Shown piece after piece: positions 1 through 12,726 of a DNA stretch of 64,000 nucleotides. Under the pieces are notes generated by a model that ran no database searches, was not told the origin of the DNA, and was given only the letters and a program-made list of their open reading frames with translations. Each line of letters opens with the position of its first letter. Within the stretch, counting starts at the first letter, position 1. Source of the stretch: Tetracladium setigerum (Eukaryota > Ascomycota > Leotiomycetes > Helotiales). The position numbers were made by a program, and so were the translations under genes. The stretch covers positions 1,302,001 to 1,366,000 of the forward strand of contig PZJY01000005.1 in assembly GCA_031472005.1 (NCBI GenBank). Direction: 5' to 3'.

Positions 1-28
1 ACTTGATGTTGCGACGAGGTTTCGCCAT
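1..28 (-). CDS. Possible 5' end of a gene leaving the window on the left
   Basis: Read on the minus strand, an ATG at 28 in a favourable context (ACAATGGC) opens a frame that stays open to the window edge (MAKPRRNIK). The next 500 bases upstream are rich in short CA/GACAA repeats on this strand, as in fungal 5' leaders. Only nine codons are visible, so no function can be given and the call rests on context alone. Confidence 0.3.
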
Positions 29-892
29 TGTAGAAGAGGTGCGCAGGAGAGCGCGCGCACGAGAGAATGAGAGGGGGGAGTTCCTTTGCTGCCGGTGCTG
101 GCTTTTCTCCTATGTTGCCGGATCAGAAATGTAGAGGACGGCAACGACAACGACGATGGTGTTCTTGGATGTGAGGCAGTTGGCGACGCGCGCTGTCATG
201 GATGGTATGGTAATCTTACAGTACCGACGCGACGGGACGAGAGGGAAAGACTTTGTTATTTTGTGGATGTTTGTCTTGGGTTGCTTGTATTTGCTTGTCC
301 TTGTCCTTGTTGTTGTTGTCGTCGTGGGTAGTAGGAGTAGGGTAGGGGAGTTGTGGTCGACTTTTTGCTGGTGCGAGGGAAGATCTAACGGTCGCTTGGC
401 TGGATGAAGGGAGTGACGTCGAAGCGAGAAGAAGCGCTAGAAAGAAGGGTGATAGAGGAGAGAGGTAAGCTTATCCGGATTTCTCTAGTGAGATATTTTG
501 GCACTCAACGGCAGATTTGAATTGCTTCTACAACATGATGACTTTCTGTAAAAATTTTTTTATAAAGGTAAGATTAATAATTAGTAGTATAATTTGTTTT
601 TATTTTACTTTATTTGATTCTCTTTGCTGCAGTTTATATATTTCGGTGCATTGATGACCTCGTCTCCCATCATTTCCTTTTGCTGCTCGGCCTTGGCAAT
701 AAGCCCCCAGGGCGGTGAGCCCAATCGAGCTGGCAATTCTCCCTCCCATTGAGTATTAAGTTGTGTCGCGTCTTCCAGACACGCTGGGGCTCGAGGTCAG
801 AGAGAGGTTCACGCCCAATTCTTCTCCTACAACTTAACCATCCACCAAGCCAGCTCAGCAACAACGTGTTTCAATGACGACGTCTTTCTCAC
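29..892. other. Intergenic: probable divergent leaders, no gene seen
   Basis: The stretch holds low-complexity TTGTCC/TTGTTG tracts around 285-330 and an AT-rich patch at 545-625. Short open frames here have biased composition and no recognisable domain. It most likely carries the leader of the leftward gene and the promoter of the Rad26/ATRIP gene. Confidence 0.4.
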
Positions 893-3280
893 ATGGCTCA
901 CCACGATGATGAGGATACATTCTCGGACTGGGGCGACTTGGAAAGCCTCCCCGCTCATGCTCTCGCCGAGCTGGAGAGCAATGCCATTCAGTTCACACAG
1001 GCCGCTCAACAACCTGCCCAGGCCTTAGCACCCTCGTCAGATTACGGCGACGATTTCAACGATGAGGACCTGGATGACAGTGTGGTAATTGACGAGTCAA
1101 AGAGTGCTCCGCCTGTGAACTCGGCTTTCCAGCCTCAAAGGCCAACTCTATCCCAATTCAACCGGGATCGCTTTCCACAACGACCCGCACCAAGCGCCAT
1201 TGTATATCCTCCGGTGCAGCAACGGTCCTATCCTCCTCCACCTCCCCGTTTCAGTCAATCTCGAGAGCCTCGGTCATCTCTGCGACAGCCTGCGAAGGCC
1301 ACTCCGCCGACACAAACCCAAGACCTGGACGACGGACGAGAAGATCTGCAAAGGCAGATTGAAGAAGTACATGCTCAACCTTCGAACTGAAGGAAGTCCA
1401 TGCTAATTCATGTGCAAAGCTCACTAGAGAACGCAACGCCCTGAAGGATGATGTCAACGCGAAGGCAGGCGAGATTGCCATTGTGCGGAGTAAACACGAG
1501 AAATCTACCAAGGAACACGAACGAGAATTGGCATCTATCCGCCAGCATAATGCCGACGTAATTGCGAGACAAGCGAGAGAAATTGAGGCCGCACGAATAT
1601 CGGAAAAGAATGCGGCAACAGAGAGAGACTTCTACAAGCAGGATGCTGCAGAAGCAGTAAGGTCTCGCCGAGTCAACCAGACGAAGGATCGAAACAAAAA
1701 GGATGAAGCCCACCTCTCAACCCCAAGGAAGAAGCTCCTTGCACACCGAGATGGCTTCGACGACGACGAGATTGAATTTCTATCACCCTCGAAGAATTCC
1801 CGAGCAAACTGAAGAAGGCAGCCACACCCAGCAAAGCCGGAAAGAGAAAACGAAAAACAGTAGACAGCCCAGTCGGTCGACTGGAAGTTGTCAATTTAGC
1901 TGAGCAATTGGTCGAAGAGCCGAAGCAGCCGTTTCTTGATGAGGCCATGCTGAAAAGGTTGAGTGTGCATGATGATCGGTTTGATGTGAGTTGATACCAC
2001 CGCTTCCCTCACAAAGACTAATTGGAAAGTTTCTTGGGACTATTCTAGATCACCGCGTCGATTCTAAGCATAAACGGACGATCGAGGAACTCGGTCAATT
2101 TGCATTCCCATCCGATCCAAAGGAATCTCTCCAGTCAATCATACTTGGCAAAATCCCATCGCTGGGCCGCAAATCTGTGCAAGATTTGCCACTTGAGTTC
2201 TGTGAGCTTGTGGTAACGTTGTGGCAGAAATGTATGAGAGAGAAATATGTATGTTTCTCCGTTTTGCAGGCGAAACAGAAGCTGACCTCATTTAGTTTTC
2301 GCCAGTCTACCTTTTCGTGGATGTTTTGATTATGGCATTAGAGCTTAAAACAAGCTTTATTGCCCCTCCTCTGACTGATAGTGTCGTGAAACTTGCCCAG
2401 GCAGTCTTGGAGCCTGTAGTTGTAGGACGATTCAAAAACATACCGCCGGACGAACCATTTGACAAGAAGACAACAACAACATCTTGTTTGTCTCTGCTCT
2501 ACGTGATGGCTCTTGGCTGTATGTGCGAACACGAGCATATTATTCGCTTCTGGAAGTTCATGAGATTCGATCTGGTTCTCATGATCCTAGCTCCAGATCA
2601 GCAGCTGGCAGATATTGAATTGATGCTCAAGCTACTATCAACGAGTATTTTCAGAGATAGCTTCGGAGCACCAGCGCCAGATGAGGTGGAGAACCGAACT
2701 ATTTCCACAAGTATTCTTGACAAGCTGACTTGGTTTCTATGGGAAGTGCCACCTAAGCCTCGGAGCGAAGAGAGTCTACCTCCTGATGTGGTATCAAGAC
2801 TACGTCTTCAAGTCCTTCAATTAATGACCAGTATGACCAGATCTCCTTTTGCGAGCAAGTTTATGGCTCTTCACCGGGATGTCATTGGGAGGTTGGTGAA
2901 ATTGGTTAGTGACGAGCTAGACGAGCTGTACGACTACAAACCTGGGCGAGATGAGAGGTGACATTACCAGTCTGACGTTGAAGCACATTACTGACGACCT
3001 TCTTAGCTCCCGTATCGTCAGTCTAGCCGTTCGGCTGCTTTACTATCTGGTCATCAAACACGACGATGTAATCACGATGCAACGAAAACTATCGGTCATC
3101 CCAGGAGGCACTCAGAAGTATCTCCTCTGTCTCGCAAGGCTCAACTTCTTCGAAGATGACCTGCTCCTAGAATCGGGAATCGACCCCGACGTAGCTACAT
3201 GTGCTCTCGAACTTTTGGAAATGGCGGTGACCCCGGAAGAGGGTGATGCGATTCATTCGGCTTTTTCAAGCCAGAATTGA
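893..3280 (+). CDS. DNA damage checkpoint protein Rad26/UvsD (ATRIP homologue), one apparent frameshift
   Basis: Partner of the ATR/Mec1/UvsB kinase, recruiting it to RPA-coated single-stranded DNA. I read five exons: 893-1366, 1420-1985, 2030-2248, 2296-2957 and 3007-3280, about 731 residues once the frame is joined. The N-terminus is acidic (DDEDTFSDWGDLESLPAHAL), then a proline-rich linker, a coiled coil over about residues 155-240 and a basic KRKRK stretch. The C-terminal helical half has family-typical segments: LDHRVD, LPLEFCELV, the end motif VIPGGTQKYLLCLARLNF and ESGIDPDVA. The frame breaks once near 1792, just after DEIEFLSPSK, and resumes one base back in frame with FPSKLKKAATPSK. 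Both sides are conserved, so a lost base is more likely than decay. Identification is by remembered family motifs, not by search. Confidence 0.82.
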
Positions 3281-4356
3281 GAATGAGGATCGGCTTGAAT
3301 CATTACATTGCAGGCGTTAGCGTGGGTATATTGGGGAGGGCGTTTGAACGATGGGCATTTGGTGGCTGCATTTCTGGTACAAATAGATAGATATCCAAGG
3401 GTAAGGCACATAGGGCTCATACTGCCGCAATTTTCAAAGAAGACTGTTCTCTGGACTTACCATGTCCACATGTTTGTGAAGTAAGGAACAGTAAAACTGT
3501 TGCTTCGAACATTTCTTGTACTATAGTTGTTGTTGGTTGGAAAGGACGACTCCACAACAGTATGAACAAGTTCTTGTGAATTGTCAATTTCCTCTTAAAG
3601 CGTTTCACAGCACAGGCAGGTAATGTAAGTTTACCTATTGTAGAGGTAGTTCTTATGTTTATCTCAGCTCGGCCTGCTATCCCAAAGATTCGAAGTTTTA
3701 CTAATTAACTCTATCACAAATTTTGTGTGCTTTCTTGGTGTTTTCCTTCTCGCCAAAAGTCAGTGGCTGGCATGCAGAAGTAAGTAAGCTTTGTTGAGCA
3801 ACATTGGTCATGCAGCCTTGAAACTGTACGTCACGCAACCCTGGAGTCCCCAAAAGTTGTACGACAATGCGAGAACTTCAGGAACCTCCCAAACCAACAT
3901 TGGGAATAGAACAACAATACAGAGACACTCTGCCAGATATCCGATAGACAGTATGACCCAGAGAATCTTGCCATTCCGACCATTCTGCAACTTCGGATCC
4001 CAGTTTCCAGCTCTTTGCTAACTCTTCACACCCAGGTTTTAGATTTCGAGCTCCCATCCTTACCAAGCCCAATTCAATATCAATAATCAATACCTCGACT
4101 ATCGCCACAAAGCCCCTACTTTGGTCATACAAAAGACGGCAGTGAAGTTTGCCTTCAGCTTCACTGACTTTGCGTTGCGTAGCCACATCCCCCGAGTGTC
4201 TCCTAGACAGTAATTCCCGTCATCCCAACTTCGAAACGGGAGCACCAACCATCACTTTACCTCTAACGACCGCTTCAACATCCGTACCCGAATCACAATA
4301 GAATATATTCATGCTCTCTGATTTGTTATAAGATTGGGCGGTAAACCCATTTCAAA
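3281..4356. other. Intergenic, no gene recognised
   Basis: This stretch holds the 3' end of the Rad26/ATRIP gene and the promoter of the SulP gene. Both strands have only short frames without domain character. No tRNA-like fold or repeat was seen. Confidence 0.4.
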
Positions 4357-6975
4357 ATGGCCGGAAAACGACCTTCCTCCCCCGCCGCCTCTCTCTCCTC
4401 CTCCCACCGCTTCCTAGTCCCCAAATTGGCCAACCGCATGCACCATTGCAACCCAGCGGGCTTCGCGCATCACATTCTATGGTCTCTTCACCAGATGAAA
4501 TAGACCACAGAGACGACCGCCGTCGAAGCAGCGCCCACCCCTCGCCCAACTCAAGACCTACACACATCGAGTTTGAACCAGAAGATGATTCTATCGGAGG
4601 AAGGTTACAAGGGCTGGGAGACTTGGGCTCAAAGGCAGTGAACGAAACCTCTGCTCTATTGAGGAAGCCATTTGAGTTTGTGAAGCCTCATGCCCATGAT
4701 GGACCTTGTAACCATGGTACGTTCAGCCCACATCTACAGAGTAGACCGCAGAGCATAAGGAGCAATCACAGTGGATTTGGGTTTCCAGGATCCCTACGCG
4801 AGCTGGCCGCGTTGACTCTGGTGAAGAGAGAGGGGGGTCTGAAAGTTCTGGAAAGAGCGGAAAACCTAAGAAGAAGATGAGCACGACCAATTACCTGGCC
4901 GAACTACACGGCATCAAGAACACAACTACCATGTAAGTTCCAAAGCACGGAATATCTTTATGCACCGTTATCTAACTTTGTGCTAAAGGTACTTCCCATA
5001 CTACATACCTTTTCTGGCCTGGATAAAGCAATATCGGTGGATTCATTTACAGGGAGATCTAGTGGCGGCTCTGACCATGGCATCCTTCTATCTCCCCATG
5101 GCCCTGTCATACGCTTCGAACCTCGCCCACGTGCCTCCAATTAATGGGCTCTACTCCTTTGTTTTCAATCCTCTCATTTATGCAATTCTTGGTAGTTGCC
5201 CGCAAATGGTCGTTGGACCTGAAGCAGCAGGAAGTCTCCTTGTTGGAAGTGTTGTTCGAGCAAGCGTTGAGAAAGGTGAAAGTGGTGAGGGAGATGACAT
5301 GTTACACGCCCAAGTCGCTGGAGTGGTTACTGGGATGGCAGGTGCGGTGATCTTCATTGCTGGTCTCACGAGGCTGGGCTTCCTCGACAGCGTTCTGAGC
5401 CGACCTTTCCTCCGAGGCTTCATCTCTGCCATTGGTTTTGTTATCGTCGTGGACCAGTTGATTCCAGAAATGGGTCTTGCCAACCTAGCCGCAGAACAAG
5501 GCGGCGTCAGTCATGGAAGTAGTGTGGCAAAGCTTCGTTTCTTGTTCAATAACGTACAGAGCGCGTCCGGGATAACGTGCGCGGTTGCCGGCATAAGTTT
5601 TCTTATCATCATGATATTTAGGTGGGTACTCCTGACTTTACCATTAATTGGGGATACTAATACAAAGTAGAGAGTTGAAGAAACACGTTCAGCCCAGATA
5701 CCCTTCCGTCGCTTATCTCCCAGACCGCTTCCTTGTGGTTGTTATTTCTGCAATCCTTTCATGGCGATATCGATGGGATACACTAGGTCTTGAAATCCTT
5801 GGTGAAGTCAAATCAACATCCAGCAGCGCTTTTCCTTTCCACTGGCCATTCAGGGTTGCACATATGAAACATGTACAAGAAGCAATGGGTACATCTTTCT
5901 TGATTGCTTTACTTGGTTTCTTCGAGTCTTCTGTTGCTGCGAAGAGTCTCGCTGGTGTAGATCAGAAAGATGGCATTCAGGGTATCGCTCTTAGTCCAAA
6001 TAGGGAGCTAGTTGCTTTGGGAGTGGCCAATTTAGTTGGTGGCTGTTTTGGGGCACTGCCAGCTTTTGGAGGCTACGGTAGATCAAAGGTCAACGCGAGT
6101 ACTGGCGGAAAGACTCCCATGAGTAGCGTCTTCCTCAGTATCTTCACTGTAATTTGCGTTTTGTACTTGTTGCCATTCTTCTACTATGTCCCTGTAAGTT
6201 TAGCTAGCCTCTCTCCTTCCCTGTTCGCATCACTAACCATAATGTAGAAAGCGGTCCTTTCGGCTATGATCACTGTCGTGGCTTGGTCTTTGATAGAAGA
6301 GGCTCCTCACGATATAGCATTCTTCATCAAGATCAGAGGTTTTACGGAGTTGGGCCTCATGACCATCATTTTTGCTGCAACTATATTCTATTCCCTTACG
6401 CTTGGAATTGCGATTGGTGTTGGCTTGTCTCTCCTTTCGGTCATCAAACACAGTACCAGGCCTCGTATTCAAATTTTGGGTCGAATTCCTGGGACAAACC
6501 GTTTTGAAAACGCTGAAGATAACCCAGACAAATTGGAGTTCGTTGAAGGATGTCTAATTGTCAAAATACCTGAGCCACTTACGTTCGCCAACACTGGCGA
6601 CCTCAAGAACCGTCTAAGAAGACTTGAACTTTATGGTACAACTAACGCTCATCCCGCCCTACCTCGAGTCCGCTCACCTGAGCACAATAAAAACATCATC
6701 TTCGATATTCATGGTGTTACCGGACTGGATGGGTCGGGAACACAAGTCTTAGAAGAAATTGTGCGGGCTACACATCTCGAGGAGCTCGTGTGTTCTTTTG
6801 CCGCGTGCCTCCCGAGGGGACCCCAATCTATGAATTGTTTGTGAGGAGCGGCATTATGGAGACTTGTGGTGGGAAGGATCATTTTGTACGGGATGTTCAG
6901 TCAGCATTGAATCTGACTGAGGTGGATGAGGAGTATGGATACACGAGTATGGCAGGGGAAGAGGGCAGTGGATGA
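4357..6975 (+). CDS. SulP-family anion (sulfate) transporter with C-terminal STAS domain, three apparent frameshifts
   Basis: Predicted membrane anion transporter of the SLC26/SulP family, about 820 residues. A long hydrophilic N-terminus rich in Ser and Asp is followed by YFPYYIPFLAWIKQY and then the SulP core. The hydrophobic helices include GLYSFVFNPLIYAILGSCPQ, VVGPEAAGSLLVG and LLGFFESSVAAKSLA. A STAS domain follows, with IIFDIHGVTGLDGSGTQVLEEI as the phospho-site-like loop. Introns are near 4932-4988, 5622-5670 and 6194-6247. Translation from ATG 4357 (MAGKRPSSPAASL) shifts frame near 4413, near 4788 and near 6766. Each shift is one base short and the protein downstream stays family-like. 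If the upstream ATG is wrong, 4479 (MVSSPDEIDH) is the alternative start. Substrate cannot be told from sequence; sulfate is the family default. Confidence 0.8.
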
Positions 6976-7940
6976 GTTGCTTTCTTGGTTCCTATTATAC
7001 AGCGAGTAAACGTGGTTAAGAGATTTGGTTGTTGATTGGCATTAGCTGGTGTTTGTGAGCGTGTTCTTGGATATGAAGTAGATGAGATGCACGCACTTAT
7101 TACCTAAAAAGCTTCGCAATTTTCATTCACCATTTAAGGGAGGCGCATTATTGCTGGTTTATTTGAAATGTTTAAACTTAAGGCTAGCATGGTGCTTAAA
7201 ACAAGCCAGTCTACAATATTTTCGCAAGCGATCGAGAGGTGGCCCTTTTTCCCTCTTACTTTTTACCATTTCTAGTAAGGATTTCTCTTCCGTCTCGTGT
7301 AGCCTGGTTATTCCCCAACCAGCACCGATGATAAGATAATATCAGCTGAATCAACAACCAGATTTTGTTGCGTGCGGAAGTCGAAAGACCTTCTTGCCTT
7401 GCTGCTCGGAACTGCACAATCCGCCTCTCAACATTGTGTGTCATAATTGGCAAGAATAACCTTCTGGCATTCACTCATGTTTGCACTTTCACGTCTGAAG
7501 TAAATGACAGTCACATTTAGCAGTGGAGTAAGTGGGTTGTACTTCATGAATTTCTTCTGGTACTTGGCTGGGATTTGAAGTGTGAAATGCTTACTTACTT
7601 TTACGTTACACACCCAATAGTAATTTCTCTTGAAATGCGATTGAGATCAAGAGGATAATTCTCTTTTGCAAAAGCGATTTGATGAGTAAGAATGTGTATA
7701 TATACGATGTAGTTCTGTCAACCAATAGTGAACGTTTCATCATGTTGACGAAAGCAATATCAGTCACTAATTAAACCGAGACGAGTACAACATGAAAATG
7801 TTGTATGAGATACCTTCTTTCAACGAGATTTTTCTAAATTGCGGAATTATACATTAGACATTATTAGATATAACACATGGCTCATCACTCATGGAAGGCT
7901 ACGATAGCCACCCTCCCATCATTCGATAACTCTCACACCA
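6976..7940. other. Intergenic between convergent genes, nothing recognised
   Basis: The stretch is AT-rich, especially 7620-7900, and lies between the 3' ends of two convergent genes. I found no conserved coding frame, tRNA or repeat. Confidence 0.4.
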
Positions 7941-8489
7941 TCAATCACATTCCCCTTCCCCGTCCCCTCCAACCCCCATAAACCCCCTCGGCCTCTTGAC
8001 ATCTATACACCTAAACTTCCCTTCCTCTGCTCTCAACATCTTCATCTCTACCTCCTCGAAAGCTGCAGCTTTCATTTCTAATTTTCTCATCTCAACCTCC
8101 TGCCCCGAGTAGTGCCCTCCTCCTCCTCTCCCTCTTCCCCAACCACTCCCAGCTACTGTATCATTCACTCGTCCAGTGAGTTCCCAGCCAGCAGCAGCAT
8201 CAACATCCTTTCCCACTCCTGCACTGGTCCTGGAATGGTCGTAGGAGCGACAACGACGCCGTTGGTATAGCGTCCAAAACGTGACGAGAATAGCGAGGGT
8301 GATGAGGGTGCAGAGGATGGTGAGGAGGATTGTTATAGGTGTTGGGAGTAGGGGTGCGTTGTTGTTGTTGTTATTATTATTTGTACTTGTTTGTGGTATA
8401 TCAGATTGAGTGGTGGGTTGGGTTGTTGGAGTGGCCGAGAGAAGTGATGAAGAGGAGGAGGTCGTGGTGGGGATGGGGAGGGGTGACAT
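7941..8489 (-). CDS. Small single-pass membrane protein, function unknown
   Basis: An uninterrupted 182-residue frame. The first 45 residues are Ser/Thr/Pro-rich with an octa-Asn run (codon repeat AAC/AAT near 8358-8382). A single hydrophobic segment (ITILLTILCTLITLAILVTF, about residues 53-72) is followed by a basic patch YQRRRCRS. The rest is a cytoplasm-like tail containing a heptad-like stretch (VEMRKLEMKAAAFEEVEMKM). The layout fits a type I or tail-facing membrane protein; I do not recognise a family. Composition is low-complexity in part, so a non-coding origin is not excluded, though a hydrophobic segment followed by basic residues argues for a real protein. Confidence 0.5.
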   Translation of the reverse strand: MSPLPIPTTTSSSSSLLSATPTTQPTTQSDIPQTSTNNNNNNNNAPLLPTPITILLTILCTLITLAILVTFWTLYQRRRCRSYDHSRTSAGVGKDVDAAAGWELTGRVNDTVAGSGWGRGRGGGGHYSGQEVEMRKLEMKAAAFEEVEMKMLRAEEGKFRCIDVKRPRGFMGVGGDGEGECD

Positions 8490-9434
8490 TGAGAGGGAAG
8501 TGCCCTGAGAGGAGTGAGTATGTCGGGTAGAGTAAGATGTGTTATTTGTCTAGGTGTATGTGTGTGTGTCCTCCTTCTCCCTCTGGGATACACAAACTGA
8601 AGCGAGACAACAGGAAAGATGAATCAGGTTTCTCCCAGCAACAAAGAAAGTACACAAGAGCAAGCAGAAAAATGTAAGACAGAAAAACTTCACCAACCCA
8701 GGGCGGGGAAATCGAGATACTCCCAAGGAGAGCAGCCAATAATGCTTGAAACCTGCCTTGCTGGTAAGATCTCCCTTCTATGGTAAAAGTCGCTACTCGG
8801 TCAGCCCTGAAGGAAAAGAAAGCCTGACTTTGAAGTCAAATAGTTAGAAGGCCAGCATAATCTGACCCAATAGCCATCAAACTCCCTGAATCCTTCGGAG
8901 TCTCCAACCCCGAAACTCGTCGCTTGATTTGCTGACGAGCCGATGTTCGTACTGGCTGCCTGGAGCTGAGAGGGATCGGCAGTTGTGAGTTGCAGGTCAA
9001 TAATGGCAAGCTTTGTTCTTCATTCGTTAGATAACGCCACCTTTCTCTTGAGTTGGAATGGTTCACTTATTAAATGATCCATCGGCTGCTGTTCGTCAGA
9101 GGGATCAACAATTGCGAGGTAGAGGATGAGCGAGGGTGTGTTCCTGGCCTGATCCGTCTCGCTTAATTTACTGGACCATTACCACCGTATGAATCAGGGA
9201 CCGAGTAAACAAGATATCGACCAACAGGCCGTGCGTATGTGTCTGTCTAGATATAAATATATATTACAGAAATCCGATTACTACATGCTCATGATTCATC
9301 TTAAATGCCACCCCATCACAATTCGTCGTAAAGATTTATGGCCCAATAATCCGGGGGTATACTTTGTTTCCCATACAACGCCACGCCCAAATCAAAACAC
9401 AACAGAACGCCTTTTTTGTTTCCCAGAAGTAGTG
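8490..9434. other. Intergenic, no gene recognised
   Basis: The stretch probably holds the promoter of the leftward membrane-protein gene and the 3' region of the cell-wall protein gene. Short frames on both strands have no domain character. Confidence 0.4.
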
Positions 9435-11230
9435 TTACCAACACACCCCGAATGCAAGTAGTAGCGCGATGCTCATTAATAAATACACGGGCCTTGAAGC
9501 TCGTCCCTCACTTTTCTTGGTTGTTTCCGCCGGGCTTCCAGCGGATGCAGCGCTTGTGGCGGATGCAACGTCAGTCGAACCCAGAGATATGGTTTCTCTA
9601 TTAAATGATGTAGTGGTTAGAGGTGATGTCGGTGAAATGGTGAATGTTGATCCGCTAATGACAATAATGTCTAAGCCGATCTTGGTCATCGTAATGCCTT
9701 CCATGGTGAGGATGAGGGTGGCCGGATTGAAAGGGTATGTAAGAGTAGTTCCAGACACTTCCAATCCTCCAGCGTTGGCAACGATAGTATATGTATCAAT
9801 AAAAACCGTGGTGATGACGGCGTTAGGTCCAATTGTGAGACTGGTCGAACTGACTACAGCCACGGACTGCCCAATCTGTGTGATAGATATTCCCCCAGCG
9901 ATTGCCAGTCGCGTTCCCGTATTCGCAGGGCCACCTATTGACGTTCTGTCAAATACAATCGACTGCCCAAGCGTGATAGTCTCCCGATGGTACTCAGTAG
10001 TGATAGTTGAGGAGGGCCCATATTGTATCGTGTGACCATCAAAGACAGCGATGGAACTGCCGATTGCGGAGAATATACCGCCATCTAGAATGACTACAGC
10101 GCTCGTAGGTTGTGGACCACCAGCCTTAGATCCTGCGCCTGTTTCAACTGCTTCCACATAGCTGTGAGTTACACCCCCTACCACAGCATAAGACGGCCGA
10201 ATCTCAACGGGAAGGCCTTGTACAGTGGCGACGATTGGATTGGCCCCTGGCAATTCATCAGACTTTCCCCCACGAGGCGAGTCGGTAGGCCTTGGATCTG
10301 CATTTCCATTTGGACCTCCATCAGCTGCCGGATTGACGGTATTTTTGTCCTTCGCTCTGCTGTCATCACCGGGAAACTGGGGAGGTGCGACGGTCGTGTA
10401 TTCAGTAACAGGATTCTTGGAGGTTGTGATTACGGTCGTAACTTTAACCTTTGTAGTGGGAGCAAAGGGGAGAGTTTTCGAAGAAATATAAAGTTGTGGC
10501 GGCTCTTCAGGGAGCGACTTAAAGCTCGGCGTGTGCCTGGACGGTCTCGTTGTTGACGCGTCCTCCTCTGAAGAAACCAGACCTGTAGTAAATTGAACTG
10601 TACCGCTTGAGAACTGTGTAGCGATGCAATAAACCGGAGGAACAAACTCAGCGACTTTGGGTCGTAGAGGAGCTGTGTAATTTGCTCCAAGAGTAACGAG
10701 GACGGTACTTGGATTGGGAAGGATGAGGTATACGGTCGCTTCTTCGTCTGGGGCGAGGACACTGCAAGTCGGAGTGCTCGTTATTATGGATGGAAGAAGT
10801 TGTGTTGAAGGAGTAGCGGGCGATGAGCTCCAAGTGAGTGTAGGAGGGAACGCTGCGCTACTTGATTCCCCATTGCTCGGCGCAATTGATGAGGTTGTGG
10901 TGTCCCAGAGGGTTGTCGAGGGTGCTTCTTGCTCGGTACTCGAAGCAGGCGGTGTGGTGGAAGGAAATATTCGAGGGGTCCTTGAGACGGATGTGGTGGT
11001 TGTGTTTAGATATCTTCGAGGGAGGCTTCGAGGGAGGACGGCATGGTCTGCTTTTCCAAGGTTAGCATTTTAGTAACCTGCTTGCCATCCATCCCATCCA
11101 TCCATTCATTCTTTCACTCCTTCATTCCTTTGTCCATCCATCCACCCATCAATTTCTACTTACCCAAAGCTGTAGTCGCCGTAACTAAGACAGTTGCGCA
11201 AAACAAATGCCAGCATGCAGACGTGGCCAT
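9435..11230 (-). CDS. Secreted Ser/Thr-rich cell-surface protein, probable GPI anchor
   Basis: Two exons, 11230-11164 and 11047-9435, give about 559 residues. The short first exon encodes a signal peptide (MATSACWHLFCATVLVTATT). The intron has GTAAGT, a GCTAAC branch site and CAG. Residues 25-260 are rich in Ser, Thr and Pro. The C-terminal half carries repeated beta-rich units of the pattern GG-x-ISxIGxSIAVxxxxT/IxxGPxxxITT, seen at least three times (around plus-strand 10060, 9890 and 9680). The protein ends in a hydrophobic tail after ASRPV, preceded by small residues (SAASAGSPAE), as expected for a GPI signal. Proteins of this layout are common in Pezizomycotina cell walls and often called adhesin-like; no enzymatic motif is visible. 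Confidence 0.7.
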
Positions 11231-12726
11231 GGCACGCTGACGACGATCGCAAAACGAGTGTGGAGAGAGCGACCGATCGTACAGTACTAATTAATGGATT
11301 ATTTTAGAAGAAGAGCTGCTTCATTACCGAAGGAGAAAAGGGTCGGGAGGCCGTAATTCGCGGGTAAGGAGGAGGTCCAAAGGCGACATCTGACAACGGA
11401 GGAGAGCGTCGACGAGGAGAAGCAGGATGAGCAGGGCATTATATTCAAGCAGAAAGTCAAAATCAATTGAAGAGAATGATGGTCTGTCCCGCTGTCCCGC
11501 TGTCGCTCGGAGGGGACTAAGTTCAGCGAGTCGACCGAGACCCAAGTCCACCACAGACCGAGTTCAGTACGTACTCCTGGATGATCTGGAACTTCCAAAT
11601 TGCGGCGAGAGCTGGGGGGACCCCATGCAAGGAGTGTCCAACCCGGACAGCCTGGTCGCGGTGAGATTTCAATGTAACGTTGAAAGCTTAAAGTGAAGGA
11701 GACTCAGAACGAAAGCTGGAGTAGTGTAGGACTGTAGGGAGGTAATAGTAATAATGTGAGTAAGCTAGATGGACCTAGGGAAGTTCAGTATACAAACATG
11801 TAAAAACATATAAACAAACAGGGAACAGACTGACACACATGGAAAGTGAGCACGGAGAGCGTACATGATTGATTGTCCAAAGTACTGTACCACACTGTCT
11901 GTCTATCTCTTACCTGATGTAATGATAAATCATAATTCTTGATTATCCTCTTCCAAGAGAATACTAATCCTCCTACTGTAAAGGGCAATAGTCCGGATGC
12001 TCGCTTCGTGCGCATCCCAAACTCCCCATCATCAGTATCATCGTTACCATTCCAGGTAGTCCTTTCACTCCTTTGTTCTTTGCTTCATTCTGGCTTGGTG
12101 TTTCTGGAATTTTGACATGTGCATGTGTCATGATCCTCGCAATCAATTCATTTCCTTGCTTGATTCTCTGCCCTGAATAATTACGGGAACTGTTCAGTAC
12201 CAAGCACTATGGAGTCGATGGTGGACTTCGACAGCATCTAGGTTCACCAGCAGCTCCCTGCATACTCACTTGCATGCTTGGATAATAACGACTTGGGTTT
12301 AACTCCCTTACTTCTACCAATCTTACTCGAGCACACTACATAGCACATTCTCCTTTAGACCTACGACTCCGAACACACTCCACTCTCCTTCCCTACCCGT
12401 GTGCGGAGGTAAGCACAGATCAGAGATTTCCAAGTAATGCCGTTGGGCAGGGCAGGGTTACTATAGGTGCTGGACTTTGCAAGTACCGACAACCTTGTCT
12501 TCGTCTTCCACTACTAGTACTGCGCTGGTTGACTTGACTGACCTAGGTATTGATCTTCTCCTCCTTCCTCGTCCCCTACTACTCGGTCGGTATCCTCGTC
12601 CTCTCCCTTTCATATCCCTTCGCGCTCGTCTAGCAACAACAACAACCACAGCAATAATCATAATAATCCTCATCACTCCACCCACAATAATAGGATGTAA
12701 ACGCGAGGGATTTCCATCCTGGAATT
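11231..12726. other. Intergenic between divergent promoters
   Basis: This region separates the leftward cell-wall protein from the rightward pepsin-like gene. It holds small frames but none with conserved character. A purine/pyrimidine-biased TCCTC/GTCC tract lies at 12540-12640, just upstream of the pepsin-like gene. Confidence 0.4.

Noticed and set aside
7082..7339. 85-codon plus-strand frame after the SulP gene
   Set aside because: Located in the 3' region, no domain, no conserved splice context, and codon use unlike the neighbours.
9469..10035. Long open frame on the plus strand inside the cell-wall protein gene
   Set aside because: It is the antisense shadow of the minus-strand gene, which has a signal peptide, an intron and a GPI-type tail.
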